Source: an uncultured Acidobacteriia bacterium
Lineage (GTDB): Bacteria > Acidobacteriota > Terriglobia > Bryobacterales > Bryobacteraceae
Reading direction: 5' to 3'
DNA: 64,000 nt
Assembly: GCA_903907865.1 (NCBI GenBank)
Contig: CAIVPR010000005.1
Span: 17,212 to 81,211 of the forward strand
Part shown: positions 34,760 through 43,406 of the stretch, piece after piece
Numbering within the stretch: position 1 is the first letter of the stretch
Layout of the letters: each line of letters starts with the position of its first letter
Position numbers and translations under genes: made by a program
The notes under the pieces: model-generated
What the model was told of the DNA's origin: nothing
What the model saw: only the letters and a program-made list of their open reading frames with translations
Database searches by the model: none

Positions 34760-37700
34760 ATGAATCGGTTTCTGACACTCGTCACAGCCGCTCTTATATT
34801 CAGTTCGTCTGCGTTCTGCCAGAACGCGACAGGCACCATCGACGGCCGGGTCACCGACGCTTCCGGCGCCGCTGTCCCAGGTGCCGCCGTAACGGTCGAG
34901 AACCAGTCGACCAACGTCAAACTCAACCAGCAAACCAACTCCGAGGGCAGGTTCTACCAGCGTTACCTGGCCACCGGAAAGTACAACGTCACGGTCCAGA
35001 AGGCCGGCTTCCAAAAATACGTCCAGACGAACATCCAATTGGACGTCGAACAGACCATTTCCCTCGTTGTCCCGATGAAGGTCGGCGAAGTCACCACGAC
35101 GGTCGAGGTGCAGGCCAGCGCCGCGCAGCTCTCGACCGAGTCGGCGACGGTTTCCACGGCCATCGGCACCAAGCAGATCCTCGACCTGCCGCTCGGCGGC
35201 AACCGCAATGTCCTTTCACTGGCCTCGTTGGTTCCCGGCGTCATCAGCGGCGGCGGTTCCACACCGTGGATCAGCGGCGGACGCAACGACTACAACGACG
35301 TCACCATTGACGGCACCTCCGTCATCGTTCCCGAAAACAACGTGAGCCACCTTCAGGTCGGCTACACGCCGCTCGAGGACAGCGTTGCCGAATTCTCGGT
35401 CGTGACCAACTCGCTAGCGCCCGAATACGGTCGCACCGGCGGCGGCAGCATCAACATCGCCACCCGCACCGGGGCCAACAAGATCAACCTCGACCTGTTC
35501 GAGTTCTTCCGCAACAATGTCCTGAACGCCAACAGTTGGAGCAACATCCGCAACGGCCTGCCTCGCGGCATCGTCCGCTACAACCAGTTCGGCGGCACCG
35601 TGGGCGGCCCGGTTGTGATCCCGCACGTGTACAACGGCAAGAACAAGACGTTCTTCTTTGTCAGCGAGCAGAGTGTCCGCACCCCGAGCGCCACCGCCCC
35701 GACCGCCAGCGTGCCCTTGGACAAATGGCGTGCCGGCGATTTCAGCGGCTTCACCAACGGTGCCAGCGGCGGCGTCGGTGCCGCGGTCACAATCTACGAT
35801 CCGCTGACAGCTGCAACCAACTCGGCCTGCCCGGCCACGCAGCCTTCGTGCTTCCGGTCGGCGTTCCCCAACAACACGATCCCGTCCAGCCGCATCGACC
35901 CGGTGGCGAAGAAGCTCCTTACCTACTGGCCCTCGCCCAACAACCCGGGCGGTGTCACCAACCAAGCGCTCCAGACCAACAACTGGCGCACCCAGGGCGT
36001 GGCGAACAACCCCGTCGACCAAATTGATGCCCGCATCGACCACAACTTCTCAGAGAAGCTGCGAGTCTTCGCCCGCGGTTCCAACCAGACCGGCGTCAAT
36101 ACGGATTTCAACGCGTTCGGCAACCCCGGCACCCCCAGCGGATCGGGCCCGAATAACTACTACAACCGCAACATCACGGCCAACGCTATCTACACCCTGA
36201 CGCCGACCACGATCCTGAACTTCAACTATGGTTTCGCCCGCGCCGTCGCGCTGCGCTATCCGTTCTCGGAAGGCACCAAGCCGTCCGACATCGGCCTGCC
36301 TTCCAGCCTGAACGGCCTCGTGGACAACTTCGAGTTCCCGCAGATCAGCATCAGCGGCAACAACACCGGGTATAGCCTCGGCCAAGCATCGTTTACCACC
36401 CTCCTGAACCGCCCGATGTCGCACGTCGTGCGCGGCGATGTCACCAAAATCATGGGCAAGCATACCCTGAAGGCCGGTTTCACATGGGAAAAACTGCTGG
36501 TGAACTTCACGCAGCTAGGCTCGCCGGATGGCCAGTTCAGCTTCGGCAGCGGCTACACCCAGCAGAACGCCTCGTCGGGCAGTTCAACCACCCAAGGCCT
36601 CGGCATGGCGACCTTCCTGCTCGGCCTGCCCAGCAATAACGGCAATGACATCCAGTTCACCTACTCGGCGGCCACCTCGAGCGCCTATATGGGCGGATAC
36701 ATGCAGGACGACTTCAAGGTGACGTCGAAGCTGACGCTGAACCTGGGAGTCCGCTGGGACGTCGACATCCCGCGCACCGAGCGTTACAACCGCTTGAGTT
36801 ACTTCGACCTGAACGCGCCTTCGCCACTGCAAGGCAAGGTCAAGGCCAGCGCGACCTGCCCGAACTGCGGGAATCTGGTCGGCGCGATGCGTTTCGTGGG
36901 GCAGTCCGACTCGCAATACGGTCGCCACCAAGTGCCCACCAACTGGAACGACTGGGCACCGCGCATCGGCTTCGCATGGAACGTCATGCCGAAGATGGTG
37001 ATCCGCGGCGCTTACGGCATCCTGTACGCCCCGTCGGTCTTCCAGGCGGCCGGCACGTCCGGCACTTCCGGCACGGAAGGCTTCACCGGCGGCACAGCGC
37101 TCAACACCTCTATCGACAACGGTTCCACCTTCATCGCCAGCCTAAGCAACCCGTTCCCGAGCGGCATCGTGAAACCCTTGGGAGCTTCCAACGGCCCGAT
37201 CAGCGGTACGTTGACCGATATCGGCGGCGGGGTCCAAGACAGCTTCTTCAACGACACCCACAACCCGATCATCCAGCAGTGGAACTTCACCGTCCAACAC
37301 CAAGTCAAGGGCGGGTGGATCATCCAGGCCGGCTATATCGGCAGCAAGGGCCAGCACCTGCCGGACGGCGAAAGCAGCATCACGTACAACCAGTTGCCCA
37401 CGTCGTTCTTCTCGCTGGGCTCGGCATTGAACGCCAATGTTGCCAACCCGTTCTATGGCATCATCCAGAACCCGACCTCGATCTACGCGCAACCGACGAT
37501 CGCGGCCAGTCGGTTGCTGGACGCATATCCCCAGTATTCCGGTGTCAGTTCCTTCCGCAAGCCGGGCGCGAACTCCAACTACCACGCCGCCATCATCTCG
37601 GCCGAGCACCGGTTCAGCCACGGCCTTTCGACCTTGGTCAGCTTCACCGGCGGCAAGCTGCTGGATGACGCCTCCCAGGTCGTGACGTTCGTCGGCCAAG

Positions 37701-38314
37701 CCGGTTCGAAGCAGGACTACTACTGCCGCAAGTGCGAAAAGTCGGTCTCGTCGCAGGACGTTCCGCGTCGGTTGGTGGCCAACGCCAACTGGGAACTGCC
37801 GTTCGGGAAGAACCGGATGTTCTTCGGCTCGGTCCCGAAGGCTGCGGACTTCATCATTGGCGGCTGGCAGATCAATGGCATCACCACCTTCCAGCGCGGC
37901 ATCCCGATCGCCATTTCCAACGGCGGCAACAGCTCCGGCCTCAACAGCCCCGGCATCCGCGCCACCGACAACGGCACGAATCCGCAAAACACGGGATCGA
38001 TTGCCAACCGTCTGAACAACTACTTCAACCAGGCCGCCTTCTCGCAGACGCCGAACTTCGCGTTCGGCAACGTGGGCCGGTTCCTTCCGAATGTCCGCGG
38101 TCCGGGCAGCCACAACGTCGACTTCTCGCTGTTCAAGAACTTCCATCCCGTGGAAAAGGTGATGGTCCAGTTCCGCGCCGAGATGTTCAACGCCACCAAC
38201 TCGATCACTTGGGGCGGTCCGGGAACGACGGTCAACTCGCCGTCGACCTTCGGCATCGTCACCAGCGCCAGCGGCAACAGGACCATGCAACTCGGCCTGA
38301 AGCTCTACTATTAA
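34760..38314 (+). CDS. Oar-like TonB-dependent receptor with carboxypeptidase-regulatory domain
   Basis: A 1184-residue outer-membrane protein. Signal peptide 1-21, carboxypeptidase-regulatory-like domain about 24-105 (GTIDGRVTDASGAAVPGAAV), plug domain about 125-260 (QILDLPLGGNRNVLSLASLV, SGGRNDYNDVTIDGTSV), then a long beta-barrel with repeated aromatic/Asn-rich strands (AGFTWEKLLVNFTQ, AYMGGYMQDDFKVTSKLTL) and a C-terminal aromatic end, GLKLYY. Acidobacteria carry dozens of such receptors for uptake of large or complex substrates. No TonB box is obvious. ATG at 34760 was chosen because of the signal peptide and AGAGGAG nine bases upstream. It ends at a strong terminator and is a single transcription unit. 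Confidence 0.92.
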   Translation: MNRFLTLVTAALIFSSSAFCQNATGTIDGRVTDASGAAVPGAAVTVENQSTNVKLNQQTNSEGRFYQRYLATGKYNVTVQKAGFQKYVQTNIQLDVEQTISLVVPMKVGEVTTTVEVQASAAQLSTESATVSTAIGTKQILDLPLGGNRNVLSLASLVPGVISGGGSTPWISGGRNDYNDVTIDGTSVIVPENNVSHLQVGYTPLEDSVAEFSVVTNSLAPEYGRTGGGSINIATRTGANKINLDLFEFFRNNVLNANSWSNIRNGLPRGIVRYNQFGGTVGGPVVIPHVYNGKNKTFFFVSEQSVRTPSATAPTASVPLDKWRAGDFSGFTNGASGGVGAAVTIYDPLTAATNSACPATQPSCFRSAFPNNTIPSSRIDPVAKKLLTYWPSPNNPGGVTNQALQTNNWRTQGVANNPVDQIDARIDHNFSEKLRVFARGSNQTGVNTDFNAFGNPGTPSGSGPNNYYNRNITANAIYTLTPTTILNFNYGFARAVALRYPFSEGTKPSDIGLPSSLNGLVDNFEFPQISISGNNTGYSLGQASFTTLLNRPMSHVVRGDVTKIMGKHTLKAGFTWEKLLVNFTQLGSPDGQFSFGSGYTQQNASSGSSTTQGLGMATFLLGLPSNNGNDIQFTYSAATSSAYMGGYMQDDFKVTSKLTLNLGVRWDVDIPRTERYNRLSYFDLNAPSPLQGKVKASATCPNCGNLVGAMRFVGQSDSQYGRHQVPTNWNDWAPRIGFAWNVMPKMVIRGAYGILYAPSVFQAAGTSGTSGTEGFTGGTALNTSIDNGSTFIASLSNPFPSGIVKPLGASNGPISGTLTDIGGGVQDSFFNDTHNPIIQQWNFTVQHQVKGGWIIQAGYIGSKGQHLPDGESSITYNQLPTSFFSLGSALNANVANPFYGIIQNPTSIYAQPTIAASRLLDAYPQYSGVSSFRKPGANSNYHAAIISAEHRFSHGLSTLVSFTGGKLLDDASQVVTFVGQAGSKQDYYCRKCEKSVSSQDVPRRLVANANWELPFGKNRMFFGSVPKAADFIIGGWQINGITTFQRGIPIAISNGGNSSGLNSPGIRATDNGTNPQNTGSIANRLNNYFNQAAFSQTPNFAFGNVGRFLPNVRGPGSHNVDFSLFKNFHPVEKVMVQFRAEMFNATNSITWGGPGTTVNSPSTFGIVTSASGNRTMQLGLKLYY

Positions 38315-38342
38315 CCCCCGGCAAGCCAACGGCCCGCCCAAG

Positions 38343-38378
38343 AACCGCTACCCTGACCGGGGTAGCGGTTTTTGTTTT
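38343..38378 (+). terminator. Strong intrinsic terminator after the TonB receptor gene
   Basis: An 11-pair perfect stem (AACCGCTACCC with GGGTAGCGGTT, loop of six) is followed directly by a T-rich tract, 28 bases after the stop codon. Confidence 0.9.
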
Positions 38379-38420
38379 GTGGGCGGCCTCAACCCGGTGG
38401 GGGAGTCCCCAACATGGGTT

Positions 38421-40196
38421 ATGATGAACGGAACCGTGGTCTACCGTCCGCCAGTTAGAATCGATTCCGCCGGGTCGGAGCCACCTGCTTGGATGGGCTA
38501 TGCGCTAGCCTCCGGGGCCAGCGTCGGGGGGTGGTTGCTCTTCTTGGCGTCGCGCGCGGTCCTACCGAAAGAGGATGCCTTCACGCCGTTCGTGCCGGGT
38601 TTCGCCGCACTCGTCGTCAGCGCACTTTGGACCGGACGGGGACCGAACCTGCTGGCGGCGATTCTCACCACCGTCTGGTGCGTGATTGAGACCCATGCAT
38701 CCCGCAAATTCGGCTTGCGGGGAGAAATACTTCGCGACGTTGTCTTCGTTTTCGCAGGGATCCTCCTGTGTGTGGTCAGCGCCAGACTGCGGCGCACCGT
38801 AGTGGATCTGTCCAGCAGCGAAGACTGGCACCGGCGGTTGGTGGAGACATCGGCTGAAGGCATCTGGGTGGTGGACGCCGAACGCCGAATCGTCTATGCC
38901 AACCCGCGAATTGCCGAACTATTGGGCTGCGCGGTCGAAGCGATCATCGGGTCCAGGATCGAAGACTATTTCTTCGCTGACGACCAACCGGTCGAACGCA
39001 TCCGGTTCCAGAACCGTCGTGCCGGAATGCGCGACCAGTTTGACCGCCGCCTCCGCCGGTCGGATGGCCGCGAACTGTGGGTGCTGCACTCGTCCAACCC
39101 TTTTTTTGATCAGGCTGGCCAGTTGCTGGGCATACTCTCGATGATGACCGACATCACCGAGCGGAAGCTGGCCGAACAGGCGCTCAGAAGGTCCGAGGCG
39201 AAGTTCCGGGGACTGTTTGAGAACGTGCTCGAAGGAGTCTACCAGAGCACGCCCGAGGGCCGGGTGATCGCCGCCAACCCGATGCTCTTGCGGATGTTGG
39301 GATTGCGGGACCAGTCGGAATTGAACGCGGTCAGCGTTGCCACCGACCTGTACCCTGACCCTGCGGTCCGAACCAGGCTTCTGGAACAACTCGGGAACGA
39401 AGGCTACTTACAGAATGTGGAGTACCAGCTCCGCCGGGTTGACGGAAGAATCATTACGGTCCGGGAGAACGCGCGAACGGTGCGGGACGACGATGGCCGG
39501 ATCCTCTACTACGAAGGAACATTGACGGACGTGACCGAAACGCTGCGGATGGAGGCGCAACTCCGGCATGCCCAGGCAGGGTCCGGTGCGCACGTCGCAG
39601 CGGGCTTGGCACAGGACGTCAACAATGCCGTGAAGGTCATCTCGGGCTACGCCCAACGGCTGCTTGCCGATATTCCCGGCAACCACCCGGCTCGCGAGAA
39701 TGCCCTGAAGATCGCCCAGCTTGCCGAAAGCGCCGAGGGGCTGACGCGACGGTTGGCGTCCTTGGGCGGCGAGGATGCGGGTGAAACGCGATCCAGGTCG
39801 CGCGGCGAATCAATCCTGGTGGTCGACCCGGATCCTTTGTTCCGGGAATTGAGCCGGGACATGCTGGAACGCCAAGGCTACAGTGTCACGTCTTTGGAGA
39901 GTTGGGGCGGGCATGGCGGCCAAGCGGGAATAGACTCGCGGTTTGACGTCCTGATTGCGGGCGAGAATGAAGGTGGCGACTTGGCACGCAGCCTGCGACA
40001 TCGCCAACCGGACTTGAAGGTCTTGCTCATTTCGGGTTACAATGGGAAGAGTGGCATGGGTCCGTTTGGGCCATCCATGCCCCGGCAAGACGACGGGCTC
40101 GGGCAAGACGAGAGCCCTCTCGAGGCCCGGTTGCAAAAGCCCTTTTCCGCCGATGTGCTCGGAAGGACGATCCGCCAGATGTTGGACCGTTCGTGA
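38421..40196 (+). CDS. PAS-domain hybrid sensor homologue with lost phosphorelay residues
   Basis: A 591-residue membrane protein. Three or four N-terminal hydrophobic segments (about 25-125) are followed by two PAS domains (about 135-255 and 265-385), a short helix pair like HisKA, and a receiver-like domain (about 455-590). In the HisKA place the usual A-H-D-x-N-N reads GLAQDVNNAVKVISGY, so the phospho-accepting His is Gln398. No HATPase domain follows. In the receiver, the Asp that should be phosphorylated is Gly514 (FDVLIAGEN), although the Lys in QKPF is kept. Thus neither autophosphorylation nor phosphotransfer is expected. Start: ATG at 38421 or 38424, uncertain. Confidence 0.82.
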   Translation: MMNGTVVYRPPVRIDSAGSEPPAWMGYALASGASVGGWLLFLASRAVLPKEDAFTPFVPGFAALVVSALWTGRGPNLLAAILTTVWCVIETHASRKFGLRGEILRDVVFVFAGILLCVVSARLRRTVVDLSSSEDWHRRLVETSAEGIWVVDAERRIVYANPRIAELLGCAVEAIIGSRIEDYFFADDQPVERIRFQNRRAGMRDQFDRRLRRSDGRELWVLHSSNPFFDQAGQLLGILSMMTDITERKLAEQALRRSEAKFRGLFENVLEGVYQSTPEGRVIAANPMLLRMLGLRDQSELNAVSVATDLYPDPAVRTRLLEQLGNEGYLQNVEYQLRRVDGRIITVRENARTVRDDDGRILYYEGTLTDVTETLRMEAQLRHAQAGSGAHVAAGLAQDVNNAVKVISGYAQRLLADIPGNHPARENALKIAQLAESAEGLTRRLASLGGEDAGETRSRSRGESILVVDPDPLFRELSRDMLERQGYSVTSLESWGGHGGQAGIDSRFDVLIAGENEGGDLARSLRHRQPDLKVLLISGYNGKSGMGPFGPSMPRQDDGLGQDESPLEARLQKPFSADVLGRTIRQMLDRS

Positions 40197-40279
40197 GTGG
40201 TCCGCATTGGCCCGCAGTGTTCCATCCTGCGGTGTGTTATCCTGAGAAATCATTCCTGGTAAGAGGTATCGAGAAGTAG

Positions 40280-40558
40280 ATGGCAAATCACGTATCCGCC
40301 CTGAAGCGCGTCCGGCAAACTGAGCGGCGGACATTTTTCAACAGAATCGCCACCACCCGGCTGCGCCACCAGATTCGCTCGATGCGAAGGGCCTTGGCGG
40401 CAAAAGTCCCTGGAGATCTGCAGACGACCCTGTCGGAAACGTTCGCGTTGCTCGACAAGGCTGCGCGGAAGGGCTACATCAAGCAGGGCACGGCTGCCCG
40501 TTACAAGAGCCGCCTTCACCTTCGCGTCAAGGCTGCCTTGGGCCAGAAGCAAGCCTAG
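40280..40558 (+). CDS. rpsT: 30S ribosomal protein S20
   Basis: A 92-residue, very basic protein that binds 16S rRNA in the body of the 30S subunit. The sequence [17 protein letters not shown], then [12 protein letters not shown] and the C-terminal [19 protein letters not shown], is typical of S20, and the length is normal. It stands alone, 83 bases after the PAS protein, and ends at an intrinsic terminator. The usual translational autoregulation is not visible in sequence. Confidence 0.96.
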   Translation: MANHVSALKRVRQTERRTFFNRIATTRLRHQIRSMRRALAAKVPGDLQTTLSETFALLDKAARKGYIKQGTAARYKSRLHLRVKAALGQKQA

Positions 40559-40605
40559 TCCAACAAATGGCCGCCCGTTCCGGGCCGCCGAGCAATTGCC
40601 TTTTG

Positions 40606-40644
40606 GCGCGGGCTGCGGAGTTAATCCGCGGCCCGCGCTTTTTT
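40606..40644 (+). terminator. Intrinsic terminator after rpsT
   Basis: A GC-rich 14-pair stem with one G-U pair (40606-40619 with 40625-40638, loop GTTAA) runs into six T, 47 bases after the rpsT stop. Confidence 0.9.
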
Positions 40645-40686
40645 CTGTCGCCCCCATTTTGTGGCCCCAGAGTAAGCTGGTGATGA

Positions 40687-41613
40687 ATGAATATTGAAGT
40701 CCTGTTGACCGAATCCGAGATTGCGGGCGAATTCGCGGAGTCCATCGAGGCCCGCGACCTGCCGGAGAAGTTCTTCTACTGGTCGGCCCAATCGGTGTCG
40801 GCATGGCAGCGGATGGCCAAGCGCGCGGATGATTCGTTGTTCGCGACTTGGGAGTCTTTGGCCACCAAGGCCCCGGATCTGACCCGGGCATTCGGGAAAC
40901 GCGTGCCGGTGATCAGTTTTGGCGCAGGAACGGGCCTCAAGGACCGCTTCATCCTGAAGTCACTGGCCCAAGCTGGCCGCGAGGTCAAGTACTTCCCGGT
41001 CGACGCCAGCCAGTCGCTACTGGAAACGGCCTGTGCGGGTGCCGAGGACGAGGATTGCGAGGCACTGGGAATCAAGGCCGACATTTCCAGCCCGATGCAC
41101 CTGATGCTGGCAGCCGACGTGAGCGAGGCGCCCCGGTTGTTCCTGATGGCGGGCAACACTCTCGGCGGCTTCGACCCGCTCGACCAGATCAAGCATGTGG
41201 CCGAAGTCATCCAGAAGGGCGACATCCTGATTCTGGATGCGCGGCTCCACGAAGGGGACGACGTCCGTTACGATCCGTCGCCGGAGGAACGCGAGTTCGT
41301 ATTCGCGCCCTTGGCCGACGCCGGCCTGAGTCTGGAAGACGGCACGATGGAGTTCGTGGAACGCAAAGATCCGAGGCTGGACGGACTATTGATGCTGACC
41401 CGGCGCTTCCATGCCACCAGCGATTTGAGGTTGCGGGTGGCCGGCGGCGAGTTTCCCGTGGCCCGCAGCGAACGCATCCTGCTGAATTTCCGGTATCGCT
41501 TCACCGCGGAGTCGTTCCGCTGGCTGCTTACCGAGCATGCGGGCCTGCGCGTGGTGGTGGAATTGCCGTCTGCGGACGGCCGCTACGTCACGGCCGTCTG
41601 CATCAAAGCCTAG
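40687..41613 (+). CDS. EgtD-like SAM-dependent methyltransferase
   Basis: A 308-residue cytosolic methyltransferase of the group that includes EgtD, the histidine N-alpha-trimethylating enzyme of ergothioneine biosynthesis. The SAM-binding motif ISFGAGTGLKDRFIL (residues 76-90), PVDASQSLL, and GNTLGGFDPLDQIK (about 157-170) match the family, as does ILDARLHEGDD. Length is close to EgtD (about 320). I cannot verify the histidine-binding residues, and no egtB or other ergothioneine gene is nearby, so the substrate is left open. It is convergent with the Cys-rich peptide gene, with 19 bases between stops. Confidence 0.8.
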   Translation: MNIEVLLTESEIAGEFAESIEARDLPEKFFYWSAQSVSAWQRMAKRADDSLFATWESLATKAPDLTRAFGKRVPVISFGAGTGLKDRFILKSLAQAGREVKYFPVDASQSLLETACAGAEDEDCEALGIKADISSPMHLMLAADVSEAPRLFLMAGNTLGGFDPLDQIKHVAEVIQKGDILILDARLHEGDDVRYDPSPEEREFVFAPLADAGLSLEDGTMEFVERKDPRLDGLLMLTRRFHATSDLRLRVAGGEFPVARSERILLNFRYRFTAESFRWLLTEHAGLRVVVELPSADGRYVTAVCIKA

Positions 41614-41632
41614 TTGGCAGGCAGGGGTGGAC

Positions 41633-41911
41633 CTACATCTTGCCGTTGGTGGCGCAGCCGCCCTTGCCCTTGCAGGAGTTCTTGCCCTTGCAGCCGTTGT
41701 CGCCGCTAGCGCAGCCACCCTTGCCTTTGCATGAGTTCTGCCCCTTGCAGCCGTGCTTTTCCTTCTTGGCGTTGGTGCCGACCGAGTCGGACAACTGTCC
41801 GGCCTTGATTGACCGCGACGGGGTTGACGAGGCTGCGGCCCGCGTGATGGTTCCCTGCATGAGTCCGGCGAGGGCGGCCGCGATGGCAAGAGAGTGTTTC
41901 GGCGATTTCAT
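41633..41911 (-). CDS. Small exported Cys/Gly/Lys repeat peptide, probably metal-binding
   Basis: A 92-residue protein with a signal peptide (MKSPKHSLAIAAALAGLMQG) and a C-terminal tandem repeat of 19 residues: GCKGQNSCKGKGGCASGDN and GCKGKNSCKGKGGCATNG. Each repeat has three Cys in a fixed C-x6-C-x5-C spacing. Peptides with the same motif are annotated in many bacteria as periplasmic metallophore-like (bufferin-type) proteins, usually beside an MNIO/DUF692 enzyme that modifies the cysteines. No such enzyme is in this window. Metal (for example copper) binding is inferred. ATG at 41911 was chosen for the signal peptide; the frame to 41968 adds residues before it. Confidence 0.8.
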   Translation of the reverse strand: MKSPKHSLAIAAALAGLMQGTITRAAASSTPSRSIKAGQLSDSVGTNAKKEKHGCKGQNSCKGKGGCASGDNGCKGKNSCKGKGGCATNGKM

Positions 41912-42012
41912 GACGCTTCCATCATACCGGAACGGACCCGGCACGGGCTGCCGGGCTTGTGTAGTCAACGGGTTACGGAGAGTCCTTGCGTTTGCCGCCC
42001 GGCGGTATCAGA

Positions 42013-43386
42013 ATGGTCAGCAGCGCCCATGCGCAATCAGAACCAGGGGATAGTGGATCCGTGATCAAAACGGTCGCGCAAGCCGACGACAGCCAAGTTG
42101 TTCCGTCCCACGGCGGACCGACTCCCGACGAGATCCGGTGCCAGTTGCGCTTGGTCCTGTCGAGCCCGGTATTTCACGGAAGCCGCCGTTGCCAGCAGTT
42201 CCTGGAGTATGTCTGCGACCGCCAACTCTCCGGCGAATCCGGCGGGCTGAAGGAACGGTCCATTGCGATCGAGGTGTTTGGGCGCAGCCCCCAAGGCGAA
42301 GACACCATCGTTCGGGTGGGCGCACGCGAGGTTCGAAAGCGGCTCGCCCAGTTTTACATGACGCCGGAGGGCTCGTCGTCGCTCGTCTTGATCGAGCTTC
42401 CGTCCGGCTCGTACGTTCCCGAGTTCCGCTACGTGTCGCCGCAATCGCTGGCCTCAGTGATGCCGGTTCTGGAACCGAGTGTGATCGCAGGCTCAGACCG
42501 CGTAGAGGCAGTATCCCCGAATACTCGGCGCATCAACCGGGCGTGGGTGCTTGCCGCCGCGCTGGTCGGTGTGGTCGCGATCATCTCCGCCGCGTATCTG
42601 GGCTCGGTCGGTGACGCGCGCGAGCGAGCATTTCAAGCTTTCTGGGCCCCCGTCATGCGCTCGACGGAACCCTTGCTGATCGGCGTCGGCCATCCGATTG
42701 TTTACCAACCGTCCCTGAGGGCCTCCTCGCTGGACGCCGAGCGGGCAGCAACCCGCGGCGGTCCGAAGGCTCCATACCCACAGCAGCTGCCACTTTCGCT
42801 GCCGCCCGAGGATCTCGACGGCTCCGACATGGTTCCGATCTCCAACCAGTACGTCGGTTTCGGCGACATGGTGGCTGCCAACGAAGTATCGCAAATGCTG
42901 GCGCGGAGGTCCAGGCGGGTGAGGCTCCGGCTGGCCAACAGCATTCCCTTCGCAGACCTTCGACACTCGCAGACTTACCTGATCGGCTCACTCAGCAACC
43001 ACTGGACAATGGAGCTCGGCCAGACGTGGCGATTCCAGTTCCGCTGGACCAAGGACCATGTGGCCGCTTTCGTCGACACCCAGGCAGGTTCCTACCGCGA
43101 GTGGACGGTTCCGGCGAGCGACGACGGATCGATCGCCGAGGACTACAGCCTGATCGCGCGGGTTCCAAACTCTCCCACGGGCGGCCTCGTGATCGTGTCG
43201 GCCGGGATCAAGCAGTTTGGGACGGAGGCAGCCGGGCGGTTGTTGGCGGAACCAACGGACCTCGGGGCGATCCTCAACAAACTGCCGAAGGGCTGGGAAG
43301 ACCGCAATCTGCAGATCATCCTCCACATGCGCGTCATCGGCAACACTCCGGCCCAGCCCGAGGTGGTCGCATCCCACGTCTGGTAG
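42013..43386 (+). CDS. Winged-helix/TM protein of the acidobacterial 'FWAPV' type
   Basis: A 457-residue protein with a cytosolic N-terminal domain (about 45-130; GSRRCQQFLEYVCDRQLSGE, LKERSIAIEVFGRSP, IVRVGAREVRKRLAQFY), which resembles the winged-helix-like domain found in front of many acidobacterial signalling proteins. One membrane helix follows (AWVLAAALVGVVAIISAAYL), then a periplasmic domain starting FWAPVMRSTEPLLIGVG and containing GFGDMVAANEVSQML. The family is abundant in Acidobacteria and uncharacterised; a membrane-bound transcription factor is a fair guess. The start is uncertain: ATG at 42013, or GTG at 42061 with AGGGGAT upstream. It converges with the HD-GYP gene. Confidence 0.75.
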   Translation: MVSSAHAQSEPGDSGSVIKTVAQADDSQVVPSHGGPTPDEIRCQLRLVLSSPVFHGSRRCQQFLEYVCDRQLSGESGGLKERSIAIEVFGRSPQGEDTIVRVGAREVRKRLAQFYMTPEGSSSLVLIELPSGSYVPEFRYVSPQSLASVMPVLEPSVIAGSDRVEAVSPNTRRINRAWVLAAALVGVVAIISAAYLGSVGDARERAFQAFWAPVMRSTEPLLIGVGHPIVYQPSLRASSLDAERAATRGGPKAPYPQQLPLSLPPEDLDGSDMVPISNQYVGFGDMVAANEVSQMLARRSRRVRLRLANSIPFADLRHSQTYLIGSLSNHWTMELGQTWRFQFRWTKDHVAAFVDTQAGSYREWTVPASDDGSIAEDYSLIARVPNSPTGGLVIVSAGIKQFGTEAAGRLLAEPTDLGAILNKLPKGWEDRNLQIILHMRVIGNTPAQPEVVASHVW

Positions 43387-43406
43387 CTGCAGTCAATTGG
43401 CGCTGA

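Noticed and set aside
37142..38341. A 399-codon minus-strand frame
   Set aside because: It is antisense to the 3' part of the TonB receptor gene and has no motif.
41633..43386. A bufferin-type operon with modifying enzyme
   Set aside because: The Cys-rich peptide has the right look, but no DUF692/MNIO or DUF2063 gene lies beside it; the neighbours are unrelated families on the opposite strand.
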